This document shows, piece after piece, positions 19,065-29,124 of a stretch of DNA of 64,000 bases; the stretch's first letter is position 1; each line of letters opens with the position of its first letter. The position numbers and the translations under genes were made by a program. The notes under the pieces are model-generated. The model ran no database searches. It saw only the letters and a program-made list of their open reading frames with translations, and was not told the DNA's origin. This stretch comes from Alphaproteobacteria bacterium. Lineage in GTDB: Bacteria > Pseudomonadota > Alphaproteobacteria > Rhodobacterales > Rhodobacteraceae. The stretch is from the NCBI GenBank assembly GCA_030426685.1, contig JAUHYC010000004.1:62001-126000 (forward strand). The letters run 5' to 3'.

Positions 19065-20148
19065 ACCGGTTCTCGACTCGTTTCTCGAACTCAATATCGT
19101 GCTTGGATTGTCGGCGCTGATCTGGCTGTTGGCCTGCTCTGTGCTGGGGCGAACTTCGATGCGATATGGCTATGTTGCACAGCTTCGCGCTCTCAAGACA
19201 TTATGCGCCTGTGTCGTGCTGAGCCCCATTCTGGCGCTGGGCGTATCGGCCATTACCGGGCTGGTTTGGCCGGGGCGCGCGGTGGCGCTGGGTGACATTG
19301 CGGTGGCGGCCTATCTGCGCGGCGAGATCGCCATGCCCGCCGCACAATTCGAATCCCTGCTGAACACGCGCGAACGGTGGCTCGATCACATCCTCTCCGG
19401 CAATAGCGCTCTTGTCACTTGTGCCTTGGCCGGGCTGGCGCTGGTGTCGGCCATTTTGGCGATGCGGGTTCTGCGTGATGCCTGGGCGATCCGCAAAACG
19501 GTGAAATCCAGTTTCCTTTGGCGTCGGTCGGCCAAGGTCGATATTCGCCTGTCCGACCGCATAACCGTACCGTTCGCCGTACGCGGCCTGCGCCGCCGCC
19601 ATGTTGTGTTGCCAAGTCATCTGCTGAACACGCCGCGTGAATTGAGGTTCGCGCTGGCGCATGAATTCCAGCACATCCGCGCAAGGGATGTGGAATGGGA
19701 GCTCGGCTTTGAGCTTCTGCGGCCTGTGTTGTTCTGGAATCCGGCTTACCTGGTGCTGAAACATCAATTTGACCGGTTGCGCGAACTGGCCTGTGATCAA
19801 TCGGTTGTTGTGCGCAAAGGGATCGACGTAAAGGATTATACCACCTGCTTGCTGGATTACTGCTCGCGGTCGATTGCCATGCGCGGCCCGCGTGCTCTTC
19901 ACGTGGCCCTGGTGAACGGCGCCAAGGCAAAGCATGTGCTGCGCCAGCGTGTAATTGCGCTGACCGAGGCGCCGATCACGACTACCCCATTGCCTGCCGC
20001 ATTCCTCGGGCTGACATTGTCACTGGCCACGGTGCTTGCCATCGGCTCGGCATCGGTCCGGCAGACGCAGGATTGGAGCCATGATCGCCTGATGCTTTCA
20101 ACGGTCGTCAATCTTGAGCGGCTGGAGGCTCGCAATCAGGGGAATTGA
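19051..20148 (+). CDS. M56 family metallopeptidase (BlaR1-like)
   Basis: Multi-TM; HEXXH-type HEFQH in LRFALAHEFQHIRARDVEWELGFELLRPVLFWNPAYLVLKHQFDRLRELACDQ; overlaps blaI-like gene. Confidence 0.85.
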   Translation: MTAVKPVLDSFLELNIVLGLSALIWLLACSVLGRTSMRYGYVAQLRALKTLCACVVLSPILALGVSAITGLVWPGRAVALGDIAVAAYLRGEIAMPAAQFESLLNTRERWLDHILSGNSALVTCALAGLALVSAILAMRVLRDAWAIRKTVKSSFLWRRSAKVDIRLSDRITVPFAVRGLRRRHVVLPSHLLNTPRELRFALAHEFQHIRARDVEWELGFELLRPVLFWNPAYLVLKHQFDRLRELACDQSVVVRKGIDVKDYTTCLLDYCSRSIAMRGPRALHVALVNGAKAKHVLRQRVIALTEAPITTTPLPAAFLGLTLSLATVLAIGSASVRQTQDWSHDRLMLSTVVNLERLEARNQGN

Positions 20149-20387
20149 CACGGATCACTGATCCTCCTCACCCCTTGGGCGCGGCTATCCCGGATATTCA
20201 CCATGACAGCATGCTTTGCTGGTATGGATTGAACATCTATCGTCCCCTCCGAACAAGTCGGGAACTGGCGCGCCGGTGTCGCAAACCGTAAGCAGAAGTG
20301 CGCTCTGACCGACGGTCCGACGCGACAAAATCTGGTTTCTTCCGCGGATCATCAAGGTTCTTGATTTATCCAACGGAGGAGACCCAA

Positions 20388-21860
20388 ATGTCTGCCAATG
20401 AAGAAAACATAAGGCAACCTGGCCTGATATTGGCGCTTGTGCCAATCGTGCTGACCCTTTTCGTGCTCGGGTTGCAGCTGTTCTATTTCGGTGACTTCAC
20501 CCCGCATATTCCGCTGGCATTCGGGATCGCAATAACCGGTATCGTTGGTCTCATGCTTGGTCACAAATGGCCCAGTATCGAAGAGGGCGTCTTCCACGTC
20601 ATCAATATCTCGCTGCCATCCGTATCGATTCTCATAACGGTTGGCATGATCATCGGCGTGTGGATCGCCAGCGGTACGGTACCGACCCTCATCTATTATG
20701 GCCTCAAGATACTGTCGCCCGAGCTCTTTCTGGCCGCGGGTATGCTGCTGTGCTCAATCGTTTCGGTGTCACTGGGCACTTCGTGGGGTACGACAGGCAC
20801 CGTTGGTCTTGCCCTGATGGGCATCGGAGCGGGCTTTGGTATCCCGATGTACTGGACCGCCGGTGCTGTCGTCTCGGGTGCATTCTTTGGTGACAAGATC
20901 TCGCCCCTGTCCGACACGACGAACCTTGCCCCAGCCGTGACCGGGACCAACCTGTTCGATCACATTCGGAACATGCTGCCGACCACTGTGCCTTCGATGC
21001 TGATCGCATTGATGATCTATTTCATCGTTGGATTTACACTGATCGACACATCACAGGTCTCGTTCGACCGGATTCACGCGATCACCACCGCGCTGGACGA
21101 TGCATTCTGGATTTCACCCATCATGCTGTTCCCCGCCGCGCTGGTCATCGTGCTGGCCGTCATGAAGCAACCGCCGATCCCGTCCCTGTTCGCGGGGGCC
21201 GTCGCAGGCGGCATTATGGCGATCGTTTGCCAGGGGGCCGGACTGCATGAGACGTTTACCTTTGCCAACAGTGGCTATGCGATCGACACGGGTGTTCCAG
21301 AAATCGATCCGCTGCTGAACCGCGGAGGCATTCAGTCTATGATGTGGACAATCTCGCTGGTGCTGCTGGCGCTGGGATTTGGTGGAGCACTCGAACGCGT
21401 GGGTTGCCTGCAAGCCATCATCAAAGTGGTCATCTCAAAGGTGAAGACTTTTGCAGGCATTCAGATCTCGGCGATTTTGACATCAGTGGCGACCAACACG
21501 GTGGCAGGTGACCCGTATCTGTCAATCGCATTGCCGGGCCGGATGTATGCGCCGGTGTATCGCGCGATGGGGTATTCGCCTCTGAACCTGTCTCGTGCGG
21601 TTGAAGAGGGTGGCACGCTGGTTTCCCCCCTGATCCCGTGGAATGCTGGTGGCGCCTTCGTCATTACCGCACTGGGCCTGGGGATTGCCGACGGCAACTT
21701 CGAAAACCTGCTATACATCCCCCTGGCATTTGCTTGCTGGCTTTCGCCCGTGATCGGCATCATCTATGCCATGACAGGGCTCTTCTCACCCAAGGCCAGT
21801 GACGAAGAGGTCCGCGCGTGGGAGGATAGCGGGGAGCCCGTTGCTCAACTAAACGCCTGA
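20388..21860 (+). CDS. nhaC: NhaC family Na+/H+ antiporter
   Basis: ATG at 20388; multi-TM; SLGTSWGTTGTVGLALMGIG, GAFFGDKISPLSDTTNLAPAV. Confidence 0.85.
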   Translation: MSANEENIRQPGLILALVPIVLTLFVLGLQLFYFGDFTPHIPLAFGIAITGIVGLMLGHKWPSIEEGVFHVINISLPSVSILITVGMIIGVWIASGTVPTLIYYGLKILSPELFLAAGMLLCSIVSVSLGTSWGTTGTVGLALMGIGAGFGIPMYWTAGAVVSGAFFGDKISPLSDTTNLAPAVTGTNLFDHIRNMLPTTVPSMLIALMIYFIVGFTLIDTSQVSFDRIHAITTALDDAFWISPIMLFPAALVIVLAVMKQPPIPSLFAGAVAGGIMAIVCQGAGLHETFTFANSGYAIDTGVPEIDPLLNRGGIQSMMWTISLVLLALGFGGALERVGCLQAIIKVVISKVKTFAGIQISAILTSVATNTVAGDPYLSIALPGRMYAPVYRAMGYSPLNLSRAVEEGGTLVSPLIPWNAGGAFVITALGLGIADGNFENLLYIPLAFACWLSPVIGIIYAMTGLFSPKASDEEVRAWEDSGEPVAQLNA

Positions 21861-21867
21861 GCGATCT

Positions 21868-21897
21868 GCACCAACACCTTCGGGTGTTGGTGCTTTT
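21868..21897 (+). terminator. Intrinsic terminator after nhaC
   Basis: GCACCAACACC-TTCG-GGTGTTGGTGC followed by TTTT. Confidence 0.85.
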
Positions 21898-21930
21898 CAG
21901 CCGCCGTGTTCTGCAGTGCGAGGAGACGAC

Positions 21931-22947
21931 ATGAACCAGAAGAACTTCATACCGAAAGGTGCCGCCAGTTTTCGCATCGACTATGACGGACCGGCGAAAG
22001 AGATGAATTTCCTGCTGCTGCCCAAACTGACCATGCTGGCCTTCAGCGCGGCGATTGAGCCATTGAGGATCGCCAATCAGGTCACGAACAAGGAACTCTA
22101 CAAATGGTATCTGCTCACTGAGGACGGGGATCCGGTCCTGTGTTCCAACGGGATTCAGATCACCCCGGATTCCGCCCTCAAAAACCTGCCCCGCTCATCA
22201 AGATTGTTTGTCTGCTCGGGCATTGAGCCGACGGAAAGCACCAATCCCAAAATCCTGTCCTGGATCAGCCGCCAGAAGGCTTTCGGCTGCAAGCTCGGCG
22301 GTATCTGCACCGGCGCATTTGCGCTTGCCAAATCTGGTGCGCTGACCGGCAAGCGGTTCACGCTGCATTGGGAAAACCACCCCGCCTTTGTCGAGCATTT
22401 CGACAGCCTGACGCCTTCGGCGAACCTCTATGAGATCGACGAGGATCTAATGACCTGCGGCGGTGGAAATGCGGCGATCGACATGATGCTGGACATGATT
22501 GAATCCGACTTCGGGAAAGATCTTGCGGTCATCGTGTCTGACATGTGCATTCATTTCCGGTCGAACAACGCCAAAACGCTGCAAAAATCGGCATATTCGG
22601 TCGCGCTGGGCAGCCGCAACCAATACCTGATCAACGCCATGCAGATCATGCACGAGAACCTCGAAGATCCGTTGGATATCTCGGAAATCGCCGATACCGT
22701 GAGAATTTCCCGCCGTCAGTTGGAACGTCTTTTCCAGAAATACGTCGAAGTATCTCCCGTACAATTTTACATAGAGCTGCGCGTCGCGCGGGCCTATGCG
22801 CTGCTCAGCGAAACCGAGATGTCGGTTGCCGAAATCGCAGCGGCCACAGGATTTGGCAGCGCGACCCAGCTGACAGCACGGTTCAAGAAACGCTATGGCG
22901 CGGCACCAACGTCCTTTCGCAGAGGTTGGACTGAAAAGCGCAAATAG
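21931..22947 (+). CDS. GlxA family (DJ-1/PfpI + AraC) transcriptional regulator
   Basis: ATG after AGGAG; N-terminal amidotransferase-like domain (GGICTGAFALAKSGALTGKRFTLHWE), C-terminal AraC HTH (DISEIADTVRISRRQLERLFQKY). Confidence 0.9.
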   Translation: MNQKNFIPKGAASFRIDYDGPAKEMNFLLLPKLTMLAFSAAIEPLRIANQVTNKELYKWYLLTEDGDPVLCSNGIQITPDSALKNLPRSSRLFVCSGIEPTESTNPKILSWISRQKAFGCKLGGICTGAFALAKSGALTGKRFTLHWENHPAFVEHFDSLTPSANLYEIDEDLMTCGGGNAAIDMMLDMIESDFGKDLAVIVSDMCIHFRSNNAKTLQKSAYSVALGSRNQYLINAMQIMHENLEDPLDISEIADTVRISRRQLERLFQKYVEVSPVQFYIELRVARAYALLSETEMSVAEIAAATGFGSATQLTARFKKRYGAAPTSFRRGWTEKRK

Positions 22948-23020
22948 GCACCGCCTGCTGTTCTGCCCGTTTCATCCTTCAAAACTTGTCCAAAATTACA
23001 GTTCCGCGTAGCGTTTCCTT

Positions 23021-23698
23021 ATGTGTGGAAAGTTTGCAGCCGGTCATCTGACGCAGCGTGAAATGCTGGCGATCAAGGAGCTTTTTCTGAGCGGAAAGGT
23101 CTCTCCCCATCTCCCTGATCAACTGCCCTTGGGCGGGTACAATGTGTCACCTACCGATCGGGTTGGCATGATCCGCTGGGATGGCGAAAACGCTGAACTG
23201 ACCACCGCGCGCTGGCAGGTAAAGGATCCGCGCAGCAAGAAGCCAATGATAAACTCGAAGATTGAAAATGTCAGTTTCTGGCAAAGCTATTGGGATCATG
23301 GCCGCTGCCTGATCCCGGCCCTTGGCTACTATGAATGGCCCAAGGATCACGGGCACGATTGCCCGGTCTTCATCACGGTCAGGCGCAACGCGCCCACCAT
23401 GTTCTTTGCCGGGTTTTACCGGACGGATGAGGGCAGCCACAGCTGCACCATCCTGACCCGGAAACCCAGCCCGCAAATCGCGCATATCCACAACCGCATG
23501 CCCGTCATTCTGACGCCCGATGAAATCGAACGCTGGCTGTCAGGTGTCACCACGCCGCAGGCGGCGCAGCAGACGCTGGGCACAGGTTACGAGGGTCGTT
23601 TTGAATATCACACCGTCAAGCCGATCAAACGGGGCGCCGAGGGTGAAGAGATGATCGAACCCTACACGCCACCCGTTCAAACGGGCTTTGATTTCTGA
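23021..23698 (+). CDS. SOS response-associated peptidase (YedK/HMCES family)
   Basis: MCGKFA... catalytic Cys2; WxSYWDHGRCLIPALGYYEW; HNRMPVIL. Confidence 0.92.
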   Translation: MCGKFAAGHLTQREMLAIKELFLSGKVSPHLPDQLPLGGYNVSPTDRVGMIRWDGENAELTTARWQVKDPRSKKPMINSKIENVSFWQSYWDHGRCLIPALGYYEWPKDHGHDCPVFITVRRNAPTMFFAGFYRTDEGSHSCTILTRKPSPQIAHIHNRMPVILTPDEIERWLSGVTTPQAAQQTLGTGYEGRFEYHTVKPIKRGAEGEEMIEPYTPPVQTGFDF

Positions 23699-23895
23699 TT
23701 GGATTCAATCGTGCGGTGTTGGCGCCCTGTCGGCTTCAGGCCGGAAAACAGGTCCATTTTCTGTCGCGGTCGCGTATCGGCTGGATCATCCAGCGACTGA
23801 CGAAACGCGTCTGCTTTCAGGTGGAAATTTGCCCGAACCAGTTTTTGGCCGTACAATCCCAGCATTTAATAAACATATTTCCAGAGGGTATTTCG

Positions 23896-24636
23896 GTGAA
23901 ACCACTTTCCATCTGCTTATTATCTGGTGTTCTGTTGCCCGCTGTTTTGTCTGCATGTGCATACGAAAGCAGGGCATTCAACGCCGAACAGGTTGTTCTG
24001 GCGAATACCGCCGGCGACGAGGTGAAGCACTCGATCAATGTGGGCGATACCTTCAAGCCGACGCCGCAAGGGTTTCAGTCATCCTCTGTGCTTTTGAAGC
24101 GGGAGCCTATTCGAACGGCCTATTACGCCCTGCAGCTTTCGGACGCATATAAAAGGTTGGGTGACGAAGCCGCGCGCAATCGGGATTTGACGGCGGCAGC
24201 GTTGATCACGGTGGCCGGTGGGGCTGCTCTTGGCAATGCCGCCTCCATTTCAGGCAAGGATTTGGCGCTTGTCCTCGCCGGAGGTGCATTGATCAATGAA
24301 GGCGTCAAATACGTAAATCCCAACAGCGCCGCGCAGGCATTTTACATCGCTTCGGAATCGATGGTCTGTGCGAGCACAGCAATTGCTGCCCATGTCCCGG
24401 AAGAAATGGAGGCGAACTTCAAAGTCACATCTTTGGCGATTTGGTATATCCGCAAGATTGAAGTGCTCTTACGTGCGGCACTTGAACGCAAGGTTCCGGA
24501 TCTAAAAACATTGCTGGAAAACATGGATCTGATGGCAAAAGCAGCAGGTGTCGATCAGGTTTCACGCACCGTGAATCTGGCAGCTCTAGAGGCTGCGCTT
24601 GCGAAATGTCTGAGGCAGCCACCAAAGAAAGAATAA
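23896..24636 (+). CDS. Hypothetical lipoprotein
   Basis: GTG start; MKPLSICLLSGVLLPAVLSAC signal with lipobox LSAC; no family recognised. Confidence 0.6.
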   Translation: MKPLSICLLSGVLLPAVLSACAYESRAFNAEQVVLANTAGDEVKHSINVGDTFKPTPQGFQSSSVLLKREPIRTAYYALQLSDAYKRLGDEAARNRDLTAAALITVAGGAALGNAASISGKDLALVLAGGALINEGVKYVNPNSAAQAFYIASESMVCASTAIAAHVPEEMEANFKVTSLAIWYIRKIEVLLRAALERKVPDLKTLLENMDLMAKAAGVDQVSRTVNLAALEAALAKCLRQPPKKE

Positions 24637-24884
24637 GAAGCGCAATAGTGACATCTGGTTTGGATAGGAGTCTCATTCTCACGGTCAAGCTTCCGCGGAA
24701 GCACCGGCGCTGCTCCTTAAGCGCAAAGCCAGCGGCAGCCAAACGTGCCTCGCATCGCGCCTGCGATCTCGTTTGGTGTCCCGCGACTGTTTGATTAGTT
24801 CAGGAATATTCGTCGTGCAGGGTTGTGCCGGCGGGAGGACCTTTTACTATCGCCCTCTGATCCCGACCTTTGGAATATGCGTGC

Positions 24885-25760
24885 ATGAAAGTCGCAACCG
24901 CCGCCTACAATCTCGACTGGCACGACAGCTGGGCACAGTACGAGGACAAACTGGAATCGTGGGTGTCTGAGGCAGCCGGGCAGGGGGCCGAACTGCTGGT
25001 CTTCCCCGAATACGGTGCGATGGAACTGTCCACCCTGAACGGCGCGGAAGTCGCAGGCGATCTGGAGCGTTCGATCCGCGCGGTTTCTGACCGGATGGAA
25101 GTTGTACAACTTGTACATCAACGCCTAGCAAAAGCGTACAACACATACATTTTGGGTGCTTCCGCCCCGGTTATTGACGGTCCGGGCCGCCCGGTCAACC
25201 GGGCTGCGTTCTACGCGCCCGATGGTGGCACCGACCATCAGGACAAACAGATCATGACCCGCTTTGAACGCGAGCACTGGGACATAGCGCCGGGCGGTCC
25301 GCTGAAGTTGTTCGACACTGCCCTGGGCAAAATCGGGGTGCTCATCTGTTATGACAGCGAGTTCCCATTGCTCGGCCGCGCCCTGCAGGAGGCCGATCTG
25401 ATCCTGGTTCCCTCCTGCACCGAAGCCCTGTCCGGTTACTGGCGCGTGCGCATTGGCGCCATGTCAAGAGCTTTGGAAAATCAATGTGTTACGGTGACGG
25501 CATCGCTGGTTGGCAGCAATGATTGGTCCGAGGCTGTGGACATGAACACCGGAACCGGCGGCATCTTTGGTCCACCTGACATAGGCTTTCCCCAGACCGG
25601 CGTTCTGGCCGAGGGCACTCTGAACCAGCCCGGCTGGACCTATGCCGATATCGATCTGAACGCCATTGCCCATGTCCGCGCCGACGGTCATGTGCTCAAC
25701 CGTACCCATTGGGCCGAACAGGACGTAAGGGCCAATTCAGTCACAATATCCGCTCTTTAG
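24885..25760 (+). CDS. Carbon-nitrogen hydrolase (nitrilase superfamily)
   Basis: VFPEYG (Glu), DKQIMTRFE (Lys), [11 protein letters not shown] (Cys). Confidence 0.88.
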   Translation: MKVATAAYNLDWHDSWAQYEDKLESWVSEAAGQGAELLVFPEYGAMELSTLNGAEVAGDLERSIRAVSDRMEVVQLVHQRLAKAYNTYILGASAPVIDGPGRPVNRAAFYAPDGGTDHQDKQIMTRFEREHWDIAPGGPLKLFDTALGKIGVLICYDSEFPLLGRALQEADLILVPSCTEALSGYWRVRIGAMSRALENQCVTVTASLVGSNDWSEAVDMNTGTGGIFGPPDIGFPQTGVLAEGTLNQPGWTYADIDLNAIAHVRADGHVLNRTHWAEQDVRANSVTISAL

Positions 25761-25852
25761 GCAATTCTGCCCTTGAAATAAGGCCAAAATGGGCTCATTT
25801 AAGCGCACACCTCCTGCAGATTCTGCAGGTGCAATGTAATGATGGAGACAAC

Positions 25853-26071
25853 ATGGCCAAGGAAGATACGCTCGAATTTCCCGGTGTCGTGAAGGAACTC
25901 CTGCCTAATGCGACGTTTCGGGTCGAGCTGGAAAACGGCCATGAGATCATCGCACACACGGCAGGCAAGATGCGCAAAAACCGCATCCGCGTTCTGGCCG
26001 GCGACAAAGTTCAGGTCGAAATGACCCCCTATGATCTGACCAAAGGTCGGATCAACTATCGCTTCAAGTAA
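25853..26071 (+). CDS. infA: Translation initiation factor IF-1
   Basis: [72 protein letters not shown]. Confidence 0.98.
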   Translation: MAKEDTLEFPGVVKELLPNATFRVELENGHEIIAHTAGKMRKNRIRVLAGDKVQVEMTPYDLTKGRINYRFK

Positions 26072-26081
26072 CGCCCGACAC

Positions 26082-26660
26082 ATGGCGTTTATCCTCGGAT
26101 CGGGCAGCCCCAGGCGGCTGGACCTGCTGGCGCAGCTTGGTATTCATCCGGATGCTATTTGCCCGCCCGAGATCGATGAAACGCCCCTGAAAGGCGAATT
26201 GCCTGTTCCCTATTGCAACCGCATCACGCGCGGAAAAGTACAGGCTGTTCAAGCGGATAGCGATGATATCACGCTATGTGCAGATACCACCGTGGCCCTG
26301 GGGCGCCGTATTCTGGGCAAACCTCAGAATGCAGGGCAGGCGGCAGAATTTCTTTACGCTCTGTCCGGTCGCCGCCATCGGGTGATCACCTCAGTCGCCG
26401 TTCGACGGGGTGAGAAAATCCTGCAGCGCGACGTGGTTTCTCAGGTCAAAGTGAAACGCCTGTCCGATTCCGAGATCAACGCCTATCTGGCTACAAATGA
26501 TTGGCAGGGCAAGGCCGGGGCCTATGCCATCCAAGGCCCGGCGGGCGCGTTCATTCCGTGGATTTCCGGTTCGTTCACCGGCATCGTGGGCCTTCCTTTG
26601 TCCGAGACCGCAGCCCTGTTGCAGGGGATCGGATATCCTTTATATCGTGAGGCATCATGA
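26082..26660 (+). CDS. maf: Maf family nucleotide pyrophosphatase
   Basis: [58 protein letters not shown]. Confidence 0.93.
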   Translation: MAFILGSGSPRRLDLLAQLGIHPDAICPPEIDETPLKGELPVPYCNRITRGKVQAVQADSDDITLCADTTVALGRRILGKPQNAGQAAEFLYALSGRRHRVITSVAVRRGEKILQRDVVSQVKVKRLSDSEINAYLATNDWQGKAGAYAIQGPAGAFIPWISGSFTGIVGLPLSETAALLQGIGYPLYREAS

Positions 26661-27679
26661 AAGGCCGTACCATCGTTCTGGACCACATACAGGACCGCGA
26701 AGCCGCGGCGCTGATGGTGGATGGCGTACTTGACGATTTCCTGATCGCAACGGATGCACCCCCGCCGGGAACGATCTATCGGGCGCGTGCGGATCGCCCG
26801 GTCAAAGGGCAGGGCGGCATGTTCCTGACCACCCCGGACGGTCCCGCTTTTTTACGGCAAGTCAAAGGGTTGGCCCCGGGTGCGCTGATTTTGGTACAGG
26901 TCAGCGGTTATGCCGAGCCAGGCAAAGCCCTCCCCGTCACCAACCGTATCCTGTTCAAAAGCCGCTATGCCATCGTAACGCCCGATGCGCCTGGCCTGAA
27001 TATCTCGCGCAGCATCCGAGACGAGGATGAGCGCGATCGCCTGCTGGAAATCGCGCACGAACAGATGGAAGACAGCCCGCACGGTCTGATACTGCGGTCC
27101 TGCTGCAATGGCGCGGACGCGAATGAGATTGCCGAGGATATCGCCGCTATGCGTGCGCAGGCCGAACAGGTTCTGAACGACACCGGCGATCAGCCTGAAA
27201 CGCTGAGCGAAGGTGACGGACCACATATCCTTGCCTGGCGCGATTGGACCGATCCGGCTGAGGTTGTAACCGCCTCGGGCGGGTTCGAGACCCATGCGGT
27301 TCTTGATGCGCTGGACAAGATCCGTGGCATCTACGAACCGCTGCCTGGGGGTGGTCAATTGTACATCCAGCCAACCCGGGCGTTGATCGCCGTGGACGTC
27401 AATACCGGAGCGGATACGTCAATGGCGGCCGGTACCAAGGCCAATTTCGCCTGTGCAAAAGCGCTACCGCGTGCCTTGCGCGTGCGCGGGCTGGGAGGGC
27501 AAATCACGCTGGATCTTGCCCCCATGCCCAAGAAGGACCGCCGCGGTTTCGAAGCTGCGCTGCGCGCCGCTTTCAGATCCGATCCCGAAGAGACCATTCT
27601 GGCCGGATGGACGCCACTTGGTCATTTTGAATTGCAAAGAAAGCGCGGACGCGTACCAATGTCGGAGGTGCTGAAATGA
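26657..27679 (+). CDS. Ribonuclease E/G family protein
   Basis: [41 protein letters not shown]. Confidence 0.9.
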   Translation: MKGRTIVLDHIQDREAAALMVDGVLDDFLIATDAPPPGTIYRARADRPVKGQGGMFLTTPDGPAFLRQVKGLAPGALILVQVSGYAEPGKALPVTNRILFKSRYAIVTPDAPGLNISRSIRDEDERDRLLEIAHEQMEDSPHGLILRSCCNGADANEIAEDIAAMRAQAEQVLNDTGDQPETLSEGDGPHILAWRDWTDPAEVVTASGGFETHAVLDALDKIRGIYEPLPGGGQLYIQPTRALIAVDVNTGADTSMAAGTKANFACAKALPRALRVRGLGGQITLDLAPMPKKDRRGFEAALRAAFRSDPEETILAGWTPLGHFELQRKRGRVPMSEVLK

Positions 27680-27858
27680 GCTGCCCGATCTGCGGTGAAG
27701 AAACCGTTCGGCCCTTTCGCCCCTTCTGTTCGAAACGTTGTGCAGATATTGATCTGGCCAAGTGGCTGAACGACTCCTACGCGGTGCCCGCGCAGCGCGA
27801 AGAGGATGCAGAGGCGGCAGTGGAACCTGACGAAAGCCTGCCGCCGCGTCCACACTGA
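27676..27858 (+). CDS. yacG: DNA gyrase inhibitor YacG (zinc-binding)
   Basis: [38 protein letters not shown]: four Cys zinc ribbon. Confidence 0.93.
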   Translation: MSCPICGEETVRPFRPFCSKRCADIDLAKWLNDSYAVPAQREEDAEAAVEPDESLPPRPH

Positions 27859-27937
27859 AAAAATGTCAGAAAGCCTCTGGACACCGCCTTTGGCAAGTCA
27901 TAGAAGGCCCCCACCCAACGGCGATCGTCGTTCCCGT

Positions 27938-28012
27938 GCCCGGGTAGCTCAGGGGTAGAGCAGTGGATTGAAAATCCTCGTGTCGGTGGTTCGATTCCGC
28001 CCCCGGGCACCA
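27938..28012 (+). tRNA. tRNA-Phe (GAA), CCA encoded
   Basis: GCCCGGGTAGCTCAGGGGTAGAGCAGTGGATTGAAAATCCTCGTGTCGGTGGTTCGATTCCGCCCCCGGGCACCA. Confidence 0.95.
27968..28012 (+). repeat. Putative attachment core (left): 45-bp 3' part of tRNA-Phe
   Basis: TTGAAAATCCTCGTGTCGGTGGTTCGATTCCGCCCCCGGGCACCA, identical copy at 29080-29124. Confidence 0.9.
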
Positions 28013-28058
28013 ACAAAATCAAGGACTTAGCGGAAACTCACATTGCCCTAAAAGTCCG

Positions 28059-28078
28059 TTGTCTCGTTTTTGTCTCCC
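28059..28078 (+). repeat. Candidate integrase arm-type sites (left arm)
   Basis: TTGTCTCGttttTGTCTCCC: two TTGTCTC motifs 47-66 bp inside the left core. Confidence 0.5.
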
Positions 28079-28096
28079 GATTTTCAGGTATTTTTA

Positions 28097-28564
28097 ATGG
28101 CTACACCGACCAGCGCAGACACCATCGGCGGATGGAAAAATCACTTCAAAAGACTCGAACGTTGGAAGGATAGAACGTTGTCAGCGATGGCTGATGACGA
28201 AGCATGTGACATTCATGTCGTCTTCGACTTCGCGCTCGCCTATTTCGTCTGGTGTCATTCTCTTAGGGAGTGGGTCATCAACGATGGTGCGATGCCCAAA
28301 GACAAGCTGGACGTCGAGCTTCAGCAGTATGATGTCTGGCCGGTAGTCCGAGACATTGCCAATCGGTCTCGTCACCTCGACCTGAAGTTCAATCCAAAGG
28401 ACAAGGATTGGTCGATGAAGAGGGAGTTCGACATGTTCGGTGAAATGACTGGTCGTACTCGTCGCCACATACTCAACCTTTGGTCTGGCCAAGATCACTA
28501 CAAAGTAGATGAGCTGGTTAACCGCTCATTTGATATGTGGAGTAGTATACTACCCAACCAATGA
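28097..28564 (+). CDS. Hypothetical cargo protein of the tRNA-Phe islet
   Basis: ATG at 28097; MATPTSADTIGGWKNHFKRLERWKDRTLSAMADDEACDIHVVFDFALAYFVWCHSLREW...; no family recognised. Confidence 0.6.
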   Translation: MATPTSADTIGGWKNHFKRLERWKDRTLSAMADDEACDIHVVFDFALAYFVWCHSLREWVINDGAMPKDKLDVELQQYDVWPVVRDIANRSRHLDLKFNPKDKDWSMKREFDMFGEMTGRTRRHILNLWSGQDHYKVDELVNRSFDMWSSILPNQ

Positions 28565-28880
28565 TGTGCTCTGTGCAGGAGGCAAGGATTTCCAATTGTC
28601 ACCTTGCATGTCTTAGTTTTAGTAGCTCCAGGTTTCGGTGCTCGTCCCCGGCTACCGCTACAGTCACTCACCCGACTAAGGGCTGCCACTCCATTACGCT
28701 AAGACTACCTGTTCTCGCGTCTACTACCGTGGGCGGCTAAGCCCCCCACATGTCTATTCCGCCACTCCTGCATAAAGAACACCATGATTAAGGTCTGGCG
28801 ATACGCCGATATTGCTTTCGGGCCATGACGGTCATTTCCGTTTGCAGCCTCGGCTTATCGTCAAACCTCAATTGTTGAAA

Positions 28881-28979
28881 TTGTCTCACAAGTTCAATAG
28901 CTTGCAAGCATAACCTGTTGATAACTCGGGGGAATACCTGAATCCATTGTCTCACTTGTGTCTCCAAGTGGTGAGACAA
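28881..28979. repeat. Candidate integrase arm-type sites (right arm)
   Basis: TTGTCTCAC at 28881-28889 and 28947-28955, TGTCTCC at 28959-28965, inverted GTGAGACAA at 28971-28979. Confidence 0.55.
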
Positions 28980-29079
28980 AATTTCGTTAAGCAATATCAA
29001 TTGGTTACTACCCTAATACACGAGGATAAAACATCCTCGTGTATAGCTAAGTAACTGAAGTCATTCATGTAGGCTTGAC

Positions 29080-29124
29080 TTGAAAATCCTCGTGTCGGTG
29101 GTTCGATTCCGCCCCCGGGCACCA
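29080..29124 (+). repeat. Putative attachment core (right): duplicated 3' end of tRNA-Phe
   Basis: 45/45 identical to 27968-28012; the 5' half of the tRNA is absent here. Confidence 0.9.

Noticed and set aside
18669-20148. Beta-lactam resistance operon
   Set aside because: BlaI/M56 pair is present but no beta-lactamase or PBP2a-like gene is nearby.
25813-25829. CCTGCAG-att-CTGCAGG inverted repeat upstream of infA
   Set aside because: Short and close to the start codon; could be a leader element, but with a single PstI-like palindrome there is nothing more to support it.
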